From NCBI GenBank assembly GCA_019359445.1, contig JAHHHJ010000021.1, positions 35,256-99,255 on the forward strand: a stretch of DNA of 64,000 bases, given 5' to 3'. The notes below the pieces were generated by a model. The model worked only from the letters and a program-made list of their open reading frames with translations. It was not told the origin of the DNA and did no database searches. Positions 19,214 through 28,334 of this stretch are shown one piece after another. Position 1 is the stretch's first letter; each line of letters opens with the position of its first letter. Made by a program: the position numbers and the translations under genes. This stretch comes from Kastovskya adunca ATA6-11-RM4 (GTDB lineage Bacteria > Cyanobacteriota > Cyanobacteriia > Cyanobacteriales > Coleofasciculaceae).

Positions 19214-20062
19214 TTACCCTGCTAATACTGGCTCCTCCGTAGGTTGAGGCATCTCCTCCTCAATAATTGGTTTTCGAGACTTTAAGTCAAAGCGGTAGCC
19301 GTGGGGAAGAATGTGCAGCTTAACGTTGCAAAGCGCCAAGTCTTCATCTCGCAAAATTTTGTGCAAATTGCTGTAAGTTAGGTCTGCAACATCGATTACT
19401 GTGACGGCACCTTCACCAACGACTTCTGCCTCATTCCCTTTCACAGCTAGGGCTGTGTTTTCATCGATGCCAAATGCCAACGTGGCTGGCTGCTGGGCGA
19501 CGGCGGCGAGTAAACGTCCGATGCGTCCCCGTTGAGCGAAATGCTGATCGATGACGATACCGGGAAGGAAGTTCATCCCCGGTTCCATATCTACGATTTC
19601 CACTCGCGGATTAGTTTCGGAGTCTCCTTCAACGATCATCATGTCTGGCATCATGGCAGCTCCCGCACTGGTACCACCAATCACTAGTCCTTCGGAGAAC
19701 TTTTTATGGAGTAGCTTGTCAATCTCTGTGTCTTTCAGAATATTGGTAATGCGAGCTTGATCACCACCTGTAAAGAACACTCCACTTGCTTTATCGATCG
19801 CTTCTAAAGAATTTGAGGCATCGGCATCTTCTCGATAAACGGTATCAACAATCCGAACGTTTTCAACGCCTAACCGTTCAAAGGTTCTGATGTAGTCATC
19901 TCCCGTTTCCCGTGGCAGCTCTGTTGCTACAGTCATTACAACAATTCGTGCTTCTAAACCTCCAGCACGACGAATAAATTCACGCAGAATTTTACATTCT
20001 CCGTCTCTATCTTCCGCACCACCAATAATTACCAATTGTCCGCAGGATTCACTCAAGGCCAT
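19214..20062 (-). CDS. cphB: Cyanophycinase
   Basis: Exopeptidase that releases beta-Asp-Arg dipeptides from cyanophycin. The 282-residue protein has the serine nucleophile in GGTSAGA (Ser132), GGDQ (99-102), DQHF with Asp172, Gln173 and His174, the three substrate arginines Arg178, Arg180 and Arg183, and Glu201. These positions coincide with those of Synechocystis CphB, so the enzyme should be active. A C-terminal tail of about 15 residues (EEEMPQPTEEPVLAG) is extra. In many cyanobacteria cphA1 directly follows cphB; here the next gene downstream is DUF3727, so this cphB stands alone. Confidence 0.92.
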   Translation of the reverse strand: MALSESCGQLVIIGGAEDRDGECKILREFIRRAGGLEARIVVMTVATELPRETGDDYIRTFERLGVENVRIVDTVYREDADASNSLEAIDKASGVFFTGGDQARITNILKDTEIDKLLHKKFSEGLVIGGTSAGAAMMPDMMIVEGDSETNPRVEIVDMEPGMNFLPGIVIDQHFAQRGRIGRLLAAVAQQPATLAFGIDENTALAVKGNEAEVVGEGAVTVIDVADLTYSNLHKILRDEDLALCNVKLHILPHGYRFDLKSRKPIIEEEMPQPTEEPVLAG

Positions 20063-20463
20063 ACTGCCCCCAGCTCTTAGTTAAATAATATACTTTAATA
20101 ATGTTTGATAAATTAGCTGCTTAAACCCACCAATTGGTAGATTTCTATACAGAAAATTACGGTGGTTTTGTATACAATAAGAAGTTGCACTTTTTTAAAC
20201 TAAGTTTGAATACTTAGTAATGCTCGTGTAGCAGCAAGGGAGATGGGGAGCAGCGATAATGCTATTCATACTTTCTTCCTTACTGAGGATTCACCGACTC
20301 AGAACTCTACCTTCTCCCCAACCGCCAATTATCTCATCCTAAAATGTAAGAGTGAGCGTTAAAAAAGACCCCGTTTCCAGGGTCGATTTATGCTTAAGGT
20401 TTGACTCAAGAATTATTTAAAGAATTATTAAACTACATTGCCTAAATCGAGTTGAGCGAAAAC
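20063..20463. other. Intergenic region between cphB and a small gene
   Basis: 401 bases upstream of cphB, presumably holding its promoter. No gene is seen. It includes the minus-strand terminator at 20361-20384. Confidence 0.5.
20361..20384 (-). terminator. Rho-independent terminator of the 67-residue protein gene
   Basis: On the minus strand, GACCC and GGGTC (20384-20380 and 20371-20367) pair around an eight-base loop and are followed by TTTTTT. It lies about 80 bases after the stop codon at 20464. Confidence 0.75.
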
Positions 20464-20667
20464 TTAGGTAGCATCGCCGACTAAGATTAAGTTACTTAAC
20501 AAAAACCGAGCGCGTTCTAAAGAGAAATGTCTCGGTTTTCCCTTGTAGACAATCTGATACTCATCATTATCGGGACCGTCCCCATAACCAGAAATTAGGT
20601 TTCGAGCGAAAGCTTCCTGAGCAAGGTTTCTAACTTCATTTCTGAGAGGAGTTTCGGTACTATTCAT
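20464..20667 (-). CDS. Small conserved protein of unknown function
   Basis: A 67-residue soluble protein with a helical N-terminal half (TPLRNEVRNLAQEAFARNLI) and the segment GYGDGPDNDEYQIVYKGKPRHF, then SLERARFLLSNLI. The composition and the dedicated terminator speak for a real gene. I do not recognise the family and see no catalytic motif. It has its own upstream region of about 280 bases and is divergent from the DUF4129 gene. Confidence 0.65.
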   Translation of the reverse strand: MNSTETPLRNEVRNLAQEAFARNLISGYGDGPDNDEYQIVYKGKPRHFSLERARFLLSNLILVGDAT

Positions 20668-20944
20668 AGCCTGATGTCTCCTAAAGGCCTTTCGATCTTT
20701 ATTGAATCTTTATTGAGCCTGCTTTTACACCTCTCCAAAGTTGTAACTTAGAATACAAAAGCTCTGTCTTCCGAAATCCTCCCGACGATGGGATGGTAGT
20801 AGAACTGAAAAATGAAGAAATTTTACGCTCGAAATTTCTTTCAAAATTCGGAGAGACAGTTGCTTAAAATTGAAGCCATCTCGGAATATTTAGGCTCTTA
20901 AGCCATGAAATACACTGTCGAGCAGTTGGGGTGAGGCGATCGCT

Positions 20945-21544
20945 ATGAGTACGTTTGAAAAAAGTAGTTGGGGATGGCAGATCTCCCAGATGCAACAGCG
21001 AGTGCTCCAGTGGTGGGAGTGGCAAGTTTCCCGGTTTAACTCGAATCTGCCAGAAGCCTCGCTACCGGATTGGCTGACTTCCCCACTGCTGTGGCGGGTT
21101 GTCCAAATTGTGTTTTGGGCGATCGCTATATTACTGATCGTTTGGACAGGTTGGCAGATTTGGCAACGATTGCGTCCTTATATTCATTCCTTGGGAACGC
21201 AGATTGACCGAGCTACGAAGGCAACAACAACATCAGGACGTGAGTTATCGGTGGCTGATTGGTTGCAGCGATCGCAAAAATTTCAATCAGCGGGTAATTA
21301 CCAAGAAGCCTGTCGCTGTCTTTATTTTGCCATGCTACAGCGGTTAAACGACCGGGAAATTGTCCCGCTCGAATTTAGTCGCACTGATGGTGAATATCTG
21401 CGATTAATCCAGCAATTACCGCAGCCGCAACCTTACCGAATTTTGCTTGACACCCATCAGCGGTTATTTTTTGGTAAAGGAGAAGCCTCTCGTGCAGTTT
21501 TCGAGCAGTGTCAGCAAGCGTATCGGGAAATTGAGGTTTTATGA
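20945..21544 (+). CDS. DUF4129 membrane protein
   Basis: A 199-residue protein with one membrane helix at about 50-72 (LWRVVQIVFWAIAILLIVWTGWQIW) and a cytoplasmic C-terminal DUF4129 domain (about 100-199: WLQRSQKFQSAGNYQEACRCLYFAML... EFSRTDGEYL). DUF4129 proteins accompany MoxR ATPases and DUF58 proteins. Its TGA overlaps the ATG of the next gene (ATGA, 21541-21544), so translation is coupled. It is the first gene of the cluster to 28069. Confidence 0.85.
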   Translation: MSTFEKSSWGWQISQMQQRVLQWWEWQVSRFNSNLPEASLPDWLTSPLLWRVVQIVFWAIAILLIVWTGWQIWQRLRPYIHSLGTQIDRATKATTTSGRELSVADWLQRSQKFQSAGNYQEACRCLYFAMLQRLNDREIVPLEFSRTDGEYLRLIQQLPQPQPYRILLDTHQRLFFGKGEASRAVFEQCQQAYREIEVL

Positions 21545-22857
21545 AGGTGCGATCGCGGCGGTTATGGGTACTAGGAGCGATGGTAGCGGCACTAATTTTG
21601 ATTACCCTGTTTGCTGCTCCTAACAATGGTTCCCTTAATAGTGGTTCTACCTATGGACGCGCTCCCCATGACTACGGAGCATGGTATGCGTTTATGGAAA
21701 AACGGCAGGGTTCTATTGAGCGTTGGCGAAAACCTTTTGAGGATTTGGCGGATCAGGAGGATAGCGAACGTCCGATGACACTGTTGCGCGTCAACAGTTC
21801 TTTGACAAAAAAAGAAATTAGTGATGCAGAAAGGGATTGGGTACAAAAGGGCAATACCCTGATCGTTTTGGGAGTGAGACAGCCCGTTACCGCCGCCACT
21901 TTCAGCAGTCAGCAAGATAGCGCATCGGGAAAAGTGAAGATTGAGACGAGGCGACGAGCTAGAGAAGTTGAGACAATTCTTTTAGGCGATCGCTTCGGGG
22001 GAACAGTTTGGCAAGAACCGATGGGAAAAGGACGAGTCATCTTCGCCACCACCCCTCATCTCGCCGCCAACGCCTATCAAGACGAACCGGGTAACTATGA
22101 ATTTCTCGCCCAACTGGTTACGCAACAGCTACCTGTCGGGGTACAAAATAAACCCGCCAACGGCGAAGGAGGCGAACCGGGTAACTCTATCAACGGACTA
22201 GGAAATAGCCCCACCGCCAACGGCGAAGGAAGCCAACCGGGTAACTCTATCAACGGATTAGGAAATAGCCCCACCGCCAACGGCGAAGGAAGCCAACCGG
22301 GTAACGCTAAACTTCTCCCACCCGTTGCTACACAACAGCCGCCTGTCTTCGTCGATGAATACAGTCACGGCTACAAAGATAGAGAAACAATTAAGCGCGA
22401 GGTCGGAGTAGACAGCATCTGGGATTATTTAGGAAGAACGCCTCTATTTCCTGTTCTGGTGCAGGGATTAGTCCTACTTGTGGTGCTAATTTGGTCAAAA
22501 AATCGTCGCTTTGGCCCTCCTCTCACCTTAACTTCCCCAACCGTTAACAATAGTGAAGCGTATATTGAGGCGTTAGCAGGTGTCTTGCGTAAAGCTAACA
22601 GCACTGAGTTTGTTGTCGAAGTCGTAGGCAAAGAAGAACAATTGCAACTGCAAGCGCAACTGGGATTAGGTCAAACATTACTGGATGAGCAAACCCTGGT
22701 AGATGCTTGGGTGCAGCAAACTGGACGTTCGGGTGCGGAACTCAAACAACTACTACAAGTGGGGCGAAAGCGAAGATTGAGCGATACAGACTTGCTAAGG
22801 TGGTTGGATAAATGGCAGCACCATCGTCATCCTTTTAGAAGAAAGAGTGAAGGATGA
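21541..22857 (+). CDS. DUF4350 membrane protein with internal 20-residue repeats
   Basis: A 438-residue protein with an N-terminal membrane helix (about 8-22), an outer or periplasmic DUF4350 region (TYGRAPHDYGAWYAFMEK... WRKPFEDL) of glutamine-amidotransferase-like fold with a second membrane helix at about 300-318 (LFPVLVQGLVLLVVLIW), and a cytoplasmic helical end. Residues 206-255 are an inserted low-complexity tract of 20-residue units beginning ANGEG(S/G)QPGN and ending SINGLGNSPT. It is translationally coupled to the DUF4129 gene upstream and followed 85 bases later by MoxR. Function unknown. Confidence 0.85.
   Translation: MKVRSRRLWVLGAMVAALILITLFAAPNNGSLNSGSTYGRAPHDYGAWYAFMEKRQGSIERWRKPFEDLADQEDSERPMTLLRVNSSLTKKEISDAERDWVQKGNTLIVLGVRQPVTAATFSSQQDSASGKVKIETRRRAREVETILLGDRFGGTVWQEPMGKGRVIFATTPHLAANAYQDEPGNYEFLAQLVTQQLPVGVQNKPANGEGGEPGNSINGLGNSPTANGEGSQPGNSINGLGNSPTANGEGSQPGNAKLLPPVATQQPPVFVDEYSHGYKDRETIKREVGVDSIWDYLGRTPLFPVLVQGLVLLVVLIWSKNRRFGPPLTLTSPTVNNSEAYIEALAGVLRKANSTEFVVEVVGKEEQLQLQAQLGLGQTLLDEQTLVDAWVQQTGRSGAELKQLLQVGRKRRLSDTDLLRWLDKWQHHRHPFRRKSEG
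22156..22305 (+). repeat. 60-bp tandem repeat inside the DUF4350 gene, 2.5 copies
   Basis: Units start at 22156, 22216 and 22276 (the third is 30 bases). They keep the reading frame and differ by only a few bases (ggc to agc, acta to atta), which points to recent expansion. Confidence 0.92.
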
Positions 22858-22942
22858 AAGAAAAGATATTCGGCGTTTGCGATCGCAGCAAAGCCGTTGC
22901 TGTTCGTGCAGCGTTCTCCACAGGGGTAGTTAGGGAGCAAGG

Positions 22943-23905
22943 ATGAAAGATGCAATTGATATAGATAACACGCTGTTTAACCGCCTGAGCCAAACTCTTA
23001 GCAAAGTTATTGTCGGTCAATCTTCCTTGGTGCAACAGTTGCTAGTCGCCCTATTGAGTGGCGGACATGTGATTATTGAAGGCGTACCAGGAACGGGAAA
23101 AACTCTGACGGTGAAGGTGCTGGCACAGTTGATTCAAGCTGATTTTCGACGGGTTCAACTCACCCCAGATATTTTGCCTTCGGATATCCTGGGGACGAAT
23201 ATTTTTGACATGGGTACCCGTGGCTTTACGTTAAAAAAGGGCCCTGTTTTTACAGAAATTCTCCTCGCTGACGAAATTAACCGCACGCCACCCAAAACTC
23301 AAGCCGCATTGTTGGAAGCGATGGAGGAGCAGCAGGTAACGCTTGATGGCGAGACATTGCCGTTGTCAGAATTATTTTGGGCGATCGCCACGCAAAATTC
23401 CCTGGAATTTGAAGGAACTTACCCGCTACCAGAGGCGCAGTTAGACCGCTTTTTGTTCAAGCTGGTGGTGGATTACCCCAATGCAGCCGCCGAAAAGCAA
23501 ATGTTGCTCAATAGTCAGGCAGGATTTCGCCCTAAACGGCTCGATTTAGTGCGAATTAAACCCTTAGCCACGGTAGAGCAGATTTTGAGCGCTCGTAAAG
23601 CAGTGCAGGCGGTAAAGGTGGAAGACAAGGTAATTGATTACGTGTTGGCGTTAGTGCAGCGCACGCGACAGCATCCCGATCTCGCCTTAGGTGCTTCGCC
23701 GCGTTCGGCGGTGGCTTGGCTACAAAGCACTAAAGCTCAAGCTTGGCTAGCAGGACGCGATTATGTGACGCCGGATGATGTGAAGGATATTGCACTACCG
23801 CTTTTACGCCACCGCTTGATCCTAAAACCGGAAGCGCAGTTCGATTATTTACAGATTGACGCGGTGATTGCGTCGTTACTTAAGCAAGTAGCAGTACCCA
23901 GGTGA
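22943..23905 (+). CDS. MoxR-family AAA+ ATPase
   Basis: A 320-residue ATPase thought to act as a chaperone for vWA-domain partner proteins. It shows the P-loop GVPGTGKT (47-54), Walker B LLADEINR with the following PPKTQAALLEAMEE, sensor 1 FWAIATQNSLEFEGTYPLPEAQLDRF and the C-terminal lid GASPRSAVAWLQ. Length and motifs are canonical. It starts at ATG 22943 behind gggagcaagg. The DUF58 gene follows 35 bases later; MoxR-DUF58 pairs are widespread and usually operonic. Confidence 0.95.
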   Translation: MKDAIDIDNTLFNRLSQTLSKVIVGQSSLVQQLLVALLSGGHVIIEGVPGTGKTLTVKVLAQLIQADFRRVQLTPDILPSDILGTNIFDMGTRGFTLKKGPVFTEILLADEINRTPPKTQAALLEAMEEQQVTLDGETLPLSELFWAIATQNSLEFEGTYPLPEAQLDRFLFKLVVDYPNAAAEKQMLLNSQAGFRPKRLDLVRIKPLATVEQILSARKAVQAVKVEDKVIDYVLALVQRTRQHPDLALGASPRSAVAWLQSTKAQAWLAGRDYVTPDDVKDIALPLLRHRLILKPEAQFDYLQIDAVIASLLKQVAVPR

Positions 23906-23940
23906 GTGCTGAGGGGGAATAATATAGGAGACTTAAACAA

Positions 23941-25248
23941 ATGATTCCTACCGTTCGCCTTTATTTGCTGCTGCTGCTAGGGGTGGCGATCGCTGCTATA
24001 ACTGCCCTGATCTGGAATACTCAAGTAAGTATCCTGACCACGCTGCTATTTGATGGCTTAATTCTCGCTTTAGCATTCTGGGATGGACGACGGGTAAAAG
24101 CTAACCGGGTGGAAGTAACGCGCCTTCCCTTACAGCGTCTTTCCATTGGGCGAGATAATCCAGTTGTGCTGTCGGTGCGATCGCCTAATCAAGTTGCAAA
24201 ACTTCACCTGCGCGACTACTACCCGTTGGAATTTGCGGTTTCTTCACCCACACTAACGGCATCTCTGCAACCAAATAGCAGCGCTGAACTCACTTACACC
24301 GTCCACCCCAATCAGCGCGGTGAGTTTCCGTGGGGAGACATTCAGGTGCGACAACTCGGACAGTGGGGTCTAGCATGGCATGATTGGAAAATCCCCGCTA
24401 GTAAGACGGTGGCGGTTTATCCAGATTTGATTGGGTTGCGAGAACTTTCGATTCGCCTGGCGCTGCAAAATACGGGTACGATGCGCCAAGCCCGACGTTT
24501 AGGAGGGGGTACAGAATTTGCGGAACTGCGGGACTATAGCATTGGTGACGATACGCGCCTAATTAATTGGAAAGCGACGGCGCGACGCAATCGTCCTTTA
24601 GTGCGGGTGTTAGAACCCGAACGGGAGCAAACTCTGATTATCTTACTCGACCAAGGTCGCTTGATGACGGCACAGGTGCAGGGGTTGAAACGATTTGATT
24701 GGGGTTTGAATGCCACGTTGTCCCTAGCATTAGCGGGATTGAATCGCGGCGATAAAGTAGGCGTTGGCGTTTTTGATCGAGAAGTCACCACATGGATTCC
24801 TCCAGAACGGGGACAGCATCAACTCTCGAAATTAATTGAACGTCTGACTCCGATTCAGCCAGTGTTGTTAGAACCTGACTATGTAGGTGCTGTAACCAAA
24901 TTCGTCAATCAGCAAACTAGGCGATCGCTAGTGGTTCTGATTACAGACTTGGTTGATATTACCGCTTCGTCGGAACTGCTGTCTGCACTCGCACGCCTGA
25001 CGCCTCGCTACTTACCCTTTTGCGTAACGCTACGCGATCCGCAAGTTGATAAATTGGCGCACGCTCCCACTGAAACCGTTGAAACAACTTACACTCGTGC
25101 AGTTGCTTTGGATTTACTTGCTCAACGTCAAGTGGCGTTTGCCCAGCTTAAGCAAAAAGGTGTTTTAGTTTTAGATGCACCAGCCAATCAGATTAGCGAA
25201 CAACTAGTTGAGCGTTATTTGCAACTCAAGGCGCGGAATTTGCTTTGA
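23941..25248 (+). CDS. DUF58 domain protein (vWA-like, MoxR partner)
   Basis: A 435-residue protein with two adjacent membrane helices at about 5-48, a beta-rich middle and the DUF58 core FAELRDYSIGDDTRLINWKATARR followed by a vWA-like fold (TLIILLDQGRLM... DKVGVGVFD... VVLITDLVD). The metal-site Asp of LLDQGR and Thr/Asp of ITD are present. It is the presumed client or partner of the MoxR ATPase just upstream. It converges with the SpoIIM-like gene, with 19 bases between their stops. Confidence 0.92.
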   Translation: MIPTVRLYLLLLLGVAIAAITALIWNTQVSILTTLLFDGLILALAFWDGRRVKANRVEVTRLPLQRLSIGRDNPVVLSVRSPNQVAKLHLRDYYPLEFAVSSPTLTASLQPNSSAELTYTVHPNQRGEFPWGDIQVRQLGQWGLAWHDWKIPASKTVAVYPDLIGLRELSIRLALQNTGTMRQARRLGGGTEFAELRDYSIGDDTRLINWKATARRNRPLVRVLEPEREQTLIILLDQGRLMTAQVQGLKRFDWGLNATLSLALAGLNRGDKVGVGVFDREVTTWIPPERGQHQLSKLIERLTPIQPVLLEPDYVGAVTKFVNQQTRRSLVVLITDLVDITASSELLSALARLTPRYLPFCVTLRDPQVDKLAHAPTETVETTYTRAVALDLLAQRQVAFAQLKQKGVLVLDAPANQISEQLVERYLQLKARNLL

Positions 25249-25267
25249 ATTTTTCTAATTTATTGAT

Positions 25268-26230
25268 TTATGCTCGGCTGGGTACTTTACAACTGCAATA
25301 TATTATTAAAAGCGTAAATAATACTATTCCAACTAAATACTTAATTGGAGCTGGAACTACTGGACTCGGTGAGAAAAAGCCCTCAATTGTACCTGCGATA
25401 ATTAGCATCGGCACAATGCCAAAAACTAATTGTGCGGCTTGGGAACCGTAGAGTTTCAACGCATCGGCACGGCGATATTTACCAGGAAATAAAATTGCTC
25501 TGCCAATTAGTAAACCTGCACCACCTGCTAAGAAGATAGCGGGCAATTCTAAAGAACCGTGAGGAAAGACAAACGCCCAGAAGGGGTAGGCTAAGTTATT
25601 TTGACCAACTAAAGTGGCGATCGCGCCGATATGCAATCCGTTGTAAGCCAGGATAAATGTAGTATATGCCCCCGCTGTTATTCCACCCGCGATCGCTGCA
25701 AAAGATACCTTCAAGTTATTGATCGTAATGTTGCTAGAAGCGAGGGGTTCAATCCCGACAATCGATCCCATCCACAATTCCCCCTTGTCGCGCACTTTCA
25801 CAATTAAATCTTCCGGAACCACCAGCGACATAAACACCGGATCGCTCCAAGCGAACCACCAAGCCACCAGCGCCCCCAGTGCGAAAATCGCCGTCGCCAG
25901 CGCGATGTAGCCAAAGGTTTCTTGCACCACCGCCGGAAAACCCCAGCGATAAAACTGCACCGCTCCTTGCCATTCCGTGCGGCGCGAACCCTGATAGATC
26001 TGGCTGTAGCTGCGCGATGTCAGTCTTTGCAAGTCTTGTACCAGCGTGTTTCCCAGAGAATTTGTCCGCGCCCGCGCTAAATCTGCGGAAACTGAGCGAT
26101 AAAGACTCGCGAGTTCCCTAATTTCTGAAGCTGGCAAGGATTTAAGCCCTTTTTTCTCCACTTGCTGCAAAAGCGCCTCCAATCTTCGCCAGTTTGGTTC
26201 TCGCCGCGCAATCCAACGTTGAACATTCAT
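25268..26230 (-). CDS. SpoIIM-like (stage II sporulation protein M family) membrane protein
   Basis: A 320-residue polytopic protein of the DUF95/SpoIIM family. The N-terminal 100 residues are cytoplasmic helices (MNVQRWIARREPNWRRLEALL... LYRSVSADLARAR); then about six membrane helices, with NNLKVSFAAIAGGITAGAYTTFILAYNGLHIGA and FVFPHGSLELPAIFLAGGAGLLIG typical of the family. No sporulation is implied; these proteins often neighbour RDD and MoxR/DUF58 genes, as here. It is transcribed opposite to the rest of the cluster and divergently from the next gene, 79 bases away. Confidence 0.92.
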   Translation of the reverse strand: MNVQRWIARREPNWRRLEALLQQVEKKGLKSLPASEIRELASLYRSVSADLARARTNSLGNTLVQDLQRLTSRSYSQIYQGSRRTEWQGAVQFYRWGFPAVVQETFGYIALATAIFALGALVAWWFAWSDPVFMSLVVPEDLIVKVRDKGELWMGSIVGIEPLASSNITINNLKVSFAAIAGGITAGAYTTFILAYNGLHIGAIATLVGQNNLAYPFWAFVFPHGSLELPAIFLAGGAGLLIGRAILFPGKYRRADALKLYGSQAAQLVFGIVPMLIIAGTIEGFFSPSPVVPAPIKYLVGIVLFTLLIIYCSCKVPSRA

Positions 26231-26309
26231 GACAGTTTCCGGAAATTCTACTAAATCTGGCTAAGATCTCGGCAAACTTTATTCTCTCTATAAACGGAGA
26301 AGTCTAGCC

Positions 26310-27146
26310 GTGTCTGGAAACCTAAGTTCTACCCAATCCATGGGGCCGCTCAGTGTGGGCAATGTTGTCAGTGCTGCTTTGCGGATTTATCGCGATCGCT
26401 TCAAGTTGTATTATCGTTTAGCATTCATCGCTTATCTATGGATATTAGTGCCAGTTTATGGCTGGGCAAAATTTACGGCAATCTCTGCGCTGATCTCGCG
26501 TCTAGTATTTGGTGAAATCACCGACCGTCCAGAACCCGTGAATGAAGCCCGTCGCCCTGTAGAGCGCAAGCTATGGAGTTTTTTAGGGGCGGGACTTTTA
26601 GTATGTTTGATCTTGATCGGGGTATGGTTGGGTTTCTCTATCGTTTTTGGTATTCTGGCAGGACTGCTAGGTACAATCTTGGGGCAGAATCCTACAGTGC
26701 TTCCTGTTTTGGCTCTCTTGGGAGTTGTTGCGTTCATTGCCTTTGTTATAGGATTCATCCGGCTTATCTCCCGCTTGTTTCTTGTTGAGGTGCCGCTAGC
26801 GATTGAGAACGATCTAGGTGCCACGTCAGCCATTAATCGCAGTTGGCAGTTAACTAAAGGTTATGTCTCGCGCTTGCAGTGGATAGTCTTTGTCGCCTTT
26901 TTGCTCACCCTTCCCGTATCGATTGCTATTCAAATTTTTCTTACCATCGTTCAGGTTGTCTTAGGGGCTGTATTATCAACTGAATCTGGCATTTTTGGCT
27001 TTCTCTATTTTGTGCTAGTTCTGGGATTGAGTTTGGCTAGTGGTGCGCTTGTGGTTCCCTTTTGGCAAGCCATTAAAGCCATCGTCTACTACGACCTTCG
27101 CAATCGTAAAGAAGGTATGGATTTAAAACTACGCAAGTCGAGGTAG
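26310..27146 (+). CDS. Polytopic membrane protein of unknown function
   Basis: A 278-residue protein with about six membrane helices and the lead LSVGNVVSAALRIYRDRFKLYYRLAFIAYLW, a pattern seen in DUF7847- or glycerophosphodiester-phosphodiesterase-associated membrane domains. The segment EVPLAIENDLGATSAINRSWQLTKGY is typical of this loosely defined family. Start at GTG 26310. It is inserted between the SpoIIM-like and RDD genes and is probably part of the same functional cluster. I cannot give a biochemical role. Confidence 0.75.
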   Translation: MSGNLSSTQSMGPLSVGNVVSAALRIYRDRFKLYYRLAFIAYLWILVPVYGWAKFTAISALISRLVFGEITDRPEPVNEARRPVERKLWSFLGAGLLVCLILIGVWLGFSIVFGILAGLLGTILGQNPTVLPVLALLGVVAFIAFVIGFIRLISRLFLVEVPLAIENDLGATSAINRSWQLTKGYVSRLQWIVFVAFLLTLPVSIAIQIFLTIVQVVLGAVLSTESGIFGFLYFVLVLGLSLASGALVVPFWQAIKAIVYYDLRNRKEGMDLKLRKSR

Positions 27147-27280
27147 TACGGTTCGCCAAGTAGGAGCAGAAACAACACTTGATCAGTGATGGAAGTGGAA
27201 ATGCGATCGCCACTACTGGTCAACTACTAGTTTTTGGTGTAATAAAAAGGCAATCTCCCCGTTGTTTCTGCTTTACTACC

Positions 27281-28069
27281 ATGCACTTTTTCAATCGAGT
27301 CAGGCTGCAAACTCCAGAAAGCGTTGAACTGGAATTTACCCTAGCCGGGATTGGTAACAGGGCTTATGCTCTGTTAATTGACTATATTGTTTTAGGCTTA
27401 ATCTTAACTGGATTTACAACGGCTTGGGTTTATATTTCTTATCAACTGTCAGATATTATAGAAAATTTAGGCGTTAGCTCTAATACCCTGGGACTTTGGC
27501 TATTGGCCAGTTGGCTGTTAATTACCTTTTTTATATATGCCGGGTACTTTGTTTTTTTTGAAGCAATATGGCAAGGTCAAACCCCTGGTAAACGCTACAC
27601 CAAAATCCGTGTTATTCGTGACGATGGTAGACTAATTGGATTACAACAATCTACTCTCCGGGCTTTGCTGCGTGCTGTAGATGAGCTTTTATTTATTGGC
27701 GTATTTTTTATTATCTTCAGTAAACGCGAGAAACGTTTAGGCGATTGGCTAGCAGGAACTATTGTTGTTCAAGAAGAACAGTCTATTAATTCAGAAAAAT
27801 TACAAGTTTCTGACCAAGCAAAAGCCTTAGCAAAACAGTTACAAATAGAGGCAGATTTGTCTCGTTTGTTGCCAGAAGACTTTGCGGTGATTCGAGAGTA
27901 TTTGCAGCGACGCCAGACAATGACCCTGGAGGCAAAAGTGGAGTTGAGCCGACAACTGGCTAATCAAGTTAAAGCGATCATTGCCTTAGAAAAAGTACCG
28001 AAAGATGTCACCCCCAATTTATTTTTAGAAGCAGTGTACTTCGCTTATCAGCAACAGTCTCTATACTGA
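27281..28069 (+). CDS. RDD family membrane protein
   Basis: A 262-residue protein with the RDD domain (about 15-165): LAGIGNRAYALLIDYIVL with the Arg and Asp that name the family, four membrane helices, QTPGKRYTKIRVIRDDGR and KREKRLGDWLAGTIVV. A cytoplasmic helical tail follows (about 170-262). The start at ATG 27281 (MHFFNRVRLQTPESVELEF) matches the usual N-terminus; a TTG at 27179 would add 34 residues of unlikely sequence. RDD proteins are linked to ion transport in a few cases; the role here is unknown. Last gene of the cluster. Confidence 0.92.
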   Translation: MHFFNRVRLQTPESVELEFTLAGIGNRAYALLIDYIVLGLILTGFTTAWVYISYQLSDIIENLGVSSNTLGLWLLASWLLITFFIYAGYFVFFEAIWQGQTPGKRYTKIRVIRDDGRLIGLQQSTLRALLRAVDELLFIGVFFIIFSKREKRLGDWLAGTIVVQEEQSINSEKLQVSDQAKALAKQLQIEADLSRLLPEDFAVIREYLQRRQTMTLEAKVELSRQLANQVKAIIALEKVPKDVTPNLFLEAVYFAYQQQSLY

Positions 28070-28205
28070 TGACTAAGCACCCGCTGTCCTAACCTGCGAT
28101 GCTGCAAAGCGTTGAATTATCAACATGCAGCGATCGCTACATCTGTCAACAAGACTTTGATAGATGATAGAAAGGCGTTAATAAACCGCTGAAAGTGGGA
28201 GCCTG

Positions 28206-28222
28206 CGTCTCTAGGAGAGGCG
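28206..28222 (+). promoter_or_regulatory. Small hairpin in the cphA2 leader
   Basis: A seven-pair stem with one G-U and a three-base loop (cgtctct agg agaggcg), 113 bases before the cphA2 start. No known riboswitch class fits. Confidence 0.3.
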
Positions 28223-28334
28223 AATGGCTCAACATCCAATACCCTCAGATAGAGGAAAATTCGCTGGAATTAACGCTAAATTCGACTACGGCAAGGCTGG
28301 GCTTTGGTGATACAAGTGAAGGGTTATATCTGAA

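Noticed and set aside
22156..22305. CRISPR or mobile repeat in the DUF4350 gene
   Set aside because: Units are contiguous, in frame and inside a gene; it is a coding minisatellite.
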